NCBI GenBank assembly: GCA_030529855.1
Contig: JAUMWC010000020.1
Span: 1 to 33,293 of the forward strand
DNA length: 33,293 nucleotides
Direction of reading: 5' to 3'
Origin: Gemella sp.
GTDB lineage: Bacteria; Bacillota; Bacilli; Staphylococcales; Gemellaceae
Positions 31,731 to 33,293 of this stretch are shown here, in pieces; within the stretch, counting starts at the first letter, position 1; each line of letters opens with the position of its first letter. A program made the translations under genes and the position numbers. The notes under the pieces are model-generated. The model saw only the letters and a program-made list of their open reading frames with translations. It was not told the origin of the DNA and made no database searches.

Positions 31731-33198
31731 TTTACCAGTTCTTCCTATATTTATACCTCTGCTTTTCGCAGCATTAACAATCTTTTTTAAAGATAAGATA
31801 CAAACACAAAAAACATTAACTTTAATTGCTAATGTTCTACTAGTAGCAACTGCAATTTATAATCTATTGCAAGTTAATACACATAAATTACTATACTTAG
31901 AAATGGGTAATTGGGTAGCTCCTTTTGGTATTACACTAGTTCTAGATGGTTTTGCAGCTATACTAGTTCTTACTTCTTCTATAGTATTCTTAGTAACTTT
32001 ATTATATTCATTTAAAACTATCGATGAAAATAGTGAAAAATCATTCTTCTATAGTGGTTTCCTTTTAATCACTGCTGGTATTAATGGCGCTTTCACAACT
32101 GGAGATATTTTTAACCTTTTCGTATTCTACGAAATCCTGCTTATGGCATCTTACCTACTACTTCTTGTAGGAATTAGTAAAGAACAACTTAAATCATCTA
32201 TTTCTTATGTATTGATGAATGTTTTTGCTGGTTCTTTATTCGTTATAAGCGTTGGTTACTTATACACAATAACAGGTAGCCTTAACATGGCTCATGTTTC
32301 TGAAATTATTCAAACACTGCCTGATAAAAGAGGTTTATTCTTAGTTGGTTTAGTTATGATATTTGTATTCGCAATGAAAGGTGCCCTATTCCCATTATTT
32401 ACTTGGATGAATAGAGCTTATGCTGCACCACCAGTTGCTGTATCGATAATATTCTCAGCACTACTAACTAAAGTTGGTCTTTACTCTATAGTAAGAACAT
32501 TCTCATTATTCTACTATGAGTCAAGTGTAATTAAATACTACTTATTAGTACTAGGTCTTGTATCTATCGTTGCTGGTTCTATCGGAGCTATTTACCAAAA
32601 GAACTTAAAACAAATTGCTATTTACAATATCGTTATTTCACTAGGAGTTATGGTTACTGCAGTAGCTGCTTCTACTAATTCTTCTATAAAAGGATTAATT
32701 CTTTACACAATAAACGATATTCTACTAAAAGCAGCCTTATTCATAATTATTGGGTTAATAATTTATGTATCAGGTGTTAGAAACATTAAGAAATCTGGAT
32801 TAATTAATAAATATCCACTTCTTGCATGGACATTCTTTGTCCTTACATTATCTCTTGCCGGAGTACCACCACTACCTGGTTTCTATGGTAAGGCACTAAT
32901 AATAAAAGGTTTAGCTGAATCTAATCACCTTGTTGCCGCTGTTATCGTAACATTATCTGGGTTAATTGTATTCTACTCACTTATTAGAATATTCTTAGAA
33001 GTATTCTACGACAATATCAACAAAGAATTAGATTTAAAACCTCTTCCAAAGAGTTTAACTTTCACAGCTATCAGCCTTATGGCAATAGCAATTGTTGTTG
33101 GTCTATCTAGTAACTATTTCGATTTCTTCTTGGAAAACAGTATAGCTACTATCTTAGATCCTAAAAATTATATAGATATAGTCTTGAAGAAAGGATAA
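31720..33198 (+). CDS. mnhD: Na+/H+ antiporter subunit D (MnhD/MrpD)
   Basis: This 492-residue NuoN/NuoM-like subunit has E138 (FVFYEILLMASY) and K220 (VFAMKGALFPLFTWM), the proton-path pair, and SLAGVPPLPGFYGKALI near residue 385. About 14 membrane helices. AAGGAGG lies upstream within mnhC. It ends seven bases before mnhE. Confidence 0.95.
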   Translation: MTSNLPVLPIFIPLLFAALTIFFKDKIQTQKTLTLIANVLLVATAIYNLLQVNTHKLLYLEMGNWVAPFGITLVLDGFAAILVLTSSIVFLVTLLYSFKTIDENSEKSFFYSGFLLITAGINGAFTTGDIFNLFVFYEILLMASYLLLLVGISKEQLKSSISYVLMNVFAGSLFVISVGYLYTITGSLNMAHVSEIIQTLPDKRGLFLVGLVMIFVFAMKGALFPLFTWMNRAYAAPPVAVSIIFSALLTKVGLYSIVRTFSLFYYESSVIKYYLLVLGLVSIVAGSIGAIYQKNLKQIAIYNIVISLGVMVTAVAASTNSSIKGLILYTINDILLKAALFIIIGLIIYVSGVRNIKKSGLINKYPLLAWTFFVLTLSLAGVPPLPGFYGKALIIKGLAESNHLVAAVIVTLSGLIVFYSLIRIFLEVFYDNINKELDLKPLPKSLTFTAISLMAIAIVVGLSSNYFDFFLENSIATILDPKNYIDIVLKKG

Positions 33199-33205
33199 AA
33201 CAAAT

Positions 33206-33293
33206 ATGGCAATTCAATTTTTTATTAACATATTTTTGGGTTTTTTATGGATGTTTCTATCTAGTGGATTCGACCATGAATACTTTTTCGTTG
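33206..33293 (+). CDS. mnhE: Na+/H+ antiporter subunit E (MnhE/MrpE), cut by the window end
   Basis: Only the first 29 codons are present (MAIQFFINIFLGFLWMFLSS and on to EYFFV). A first membrane helix with FLWMFLSSGF is typical of MrpE. AAAGGA at 33190-33195 serves as ribosome binding site, and the position after mnhD fits the A-B-C-D-E-F-G order. mnhF and mnhG presumably follow. Confidence 0.85.
   Translation, partial: MAIQFFINIFLGFLWMFLSSGFDHEYFFV

Overview
The window is AT-rich, low-GC Firmicute chromosome. Gene content and order (obg, potABCD with a cupin-type regulator, yqhY-nusB-xseAB-ispA, a tRNA cluster, rpmG, secA, gltX, an Mrp/Mnh antiporter operon) suggest a Bacilli-class coccus. 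My best guess is Gemella or a close relative; that is inference from gene style, with no database match behind it. Most genes lie on the minus strand. Starts are mostly ATG behind AGGAG-type ribosome binding sites, and several promoters carry an extended -10 (TGnTATAAT).

Region 1 (1-4706) is accessory DNA stacked downstream of rlmD. It holds the end of an IS3-like element, a RelBE/ParE-type toxin-antitoxin pair, a RhuM-family gene, and an XRE regulator with a large DUF262/HNH protein that resembles a type IV restriction enzyme. The key structural signal is that the 3' end of rlmD recurs. A 12-codon tail with its stop codon and a matching terminator sits at 795-853, and a shorter degenerate copy sits at 2311-2340. 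The interval therefore looks like an integration hotspot filled by successive insertions at the rlmD 3' end.

Region 2 (4707-14801) is core: rlmD, an ACT-domain protein and obg, two small plus-strand genes (a membrane protein and a PH-domain protein), then the polyamine operon potR-potA-potB-potC-potD facing a PLP aminotransferase. The potR/aminotransferase gap holds three 19-bp operators, AGTTTA-N7-TAAACT, spaced exactly 31 bp start to start.

Region 3 (14816-20201) is lineage-specific: two small four-helix membrane proteins behind one good promoter, two paralogous XRE-TPR (RRNPP-like) regulators, two orphan small proteins, a 477-bp decayed stretch, and a 410-residue protein built from three copies of an approximately 80-residue unit. 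A 30-nt stop-codon-plus-terminator sequence is shared by two of these genes.

Region 4 (20222-33293) is core again: the yqhY-nusB-xseA-xseB-ispA operon, a five-gene tRNA cluster (Gly-Ser-Gly-Asp-Asn) with its own promoter and terminator, rpmG, secA, gltX, and a plus-strand mnhA-B-C-D-E operon cut off inside mnhE by the window end.
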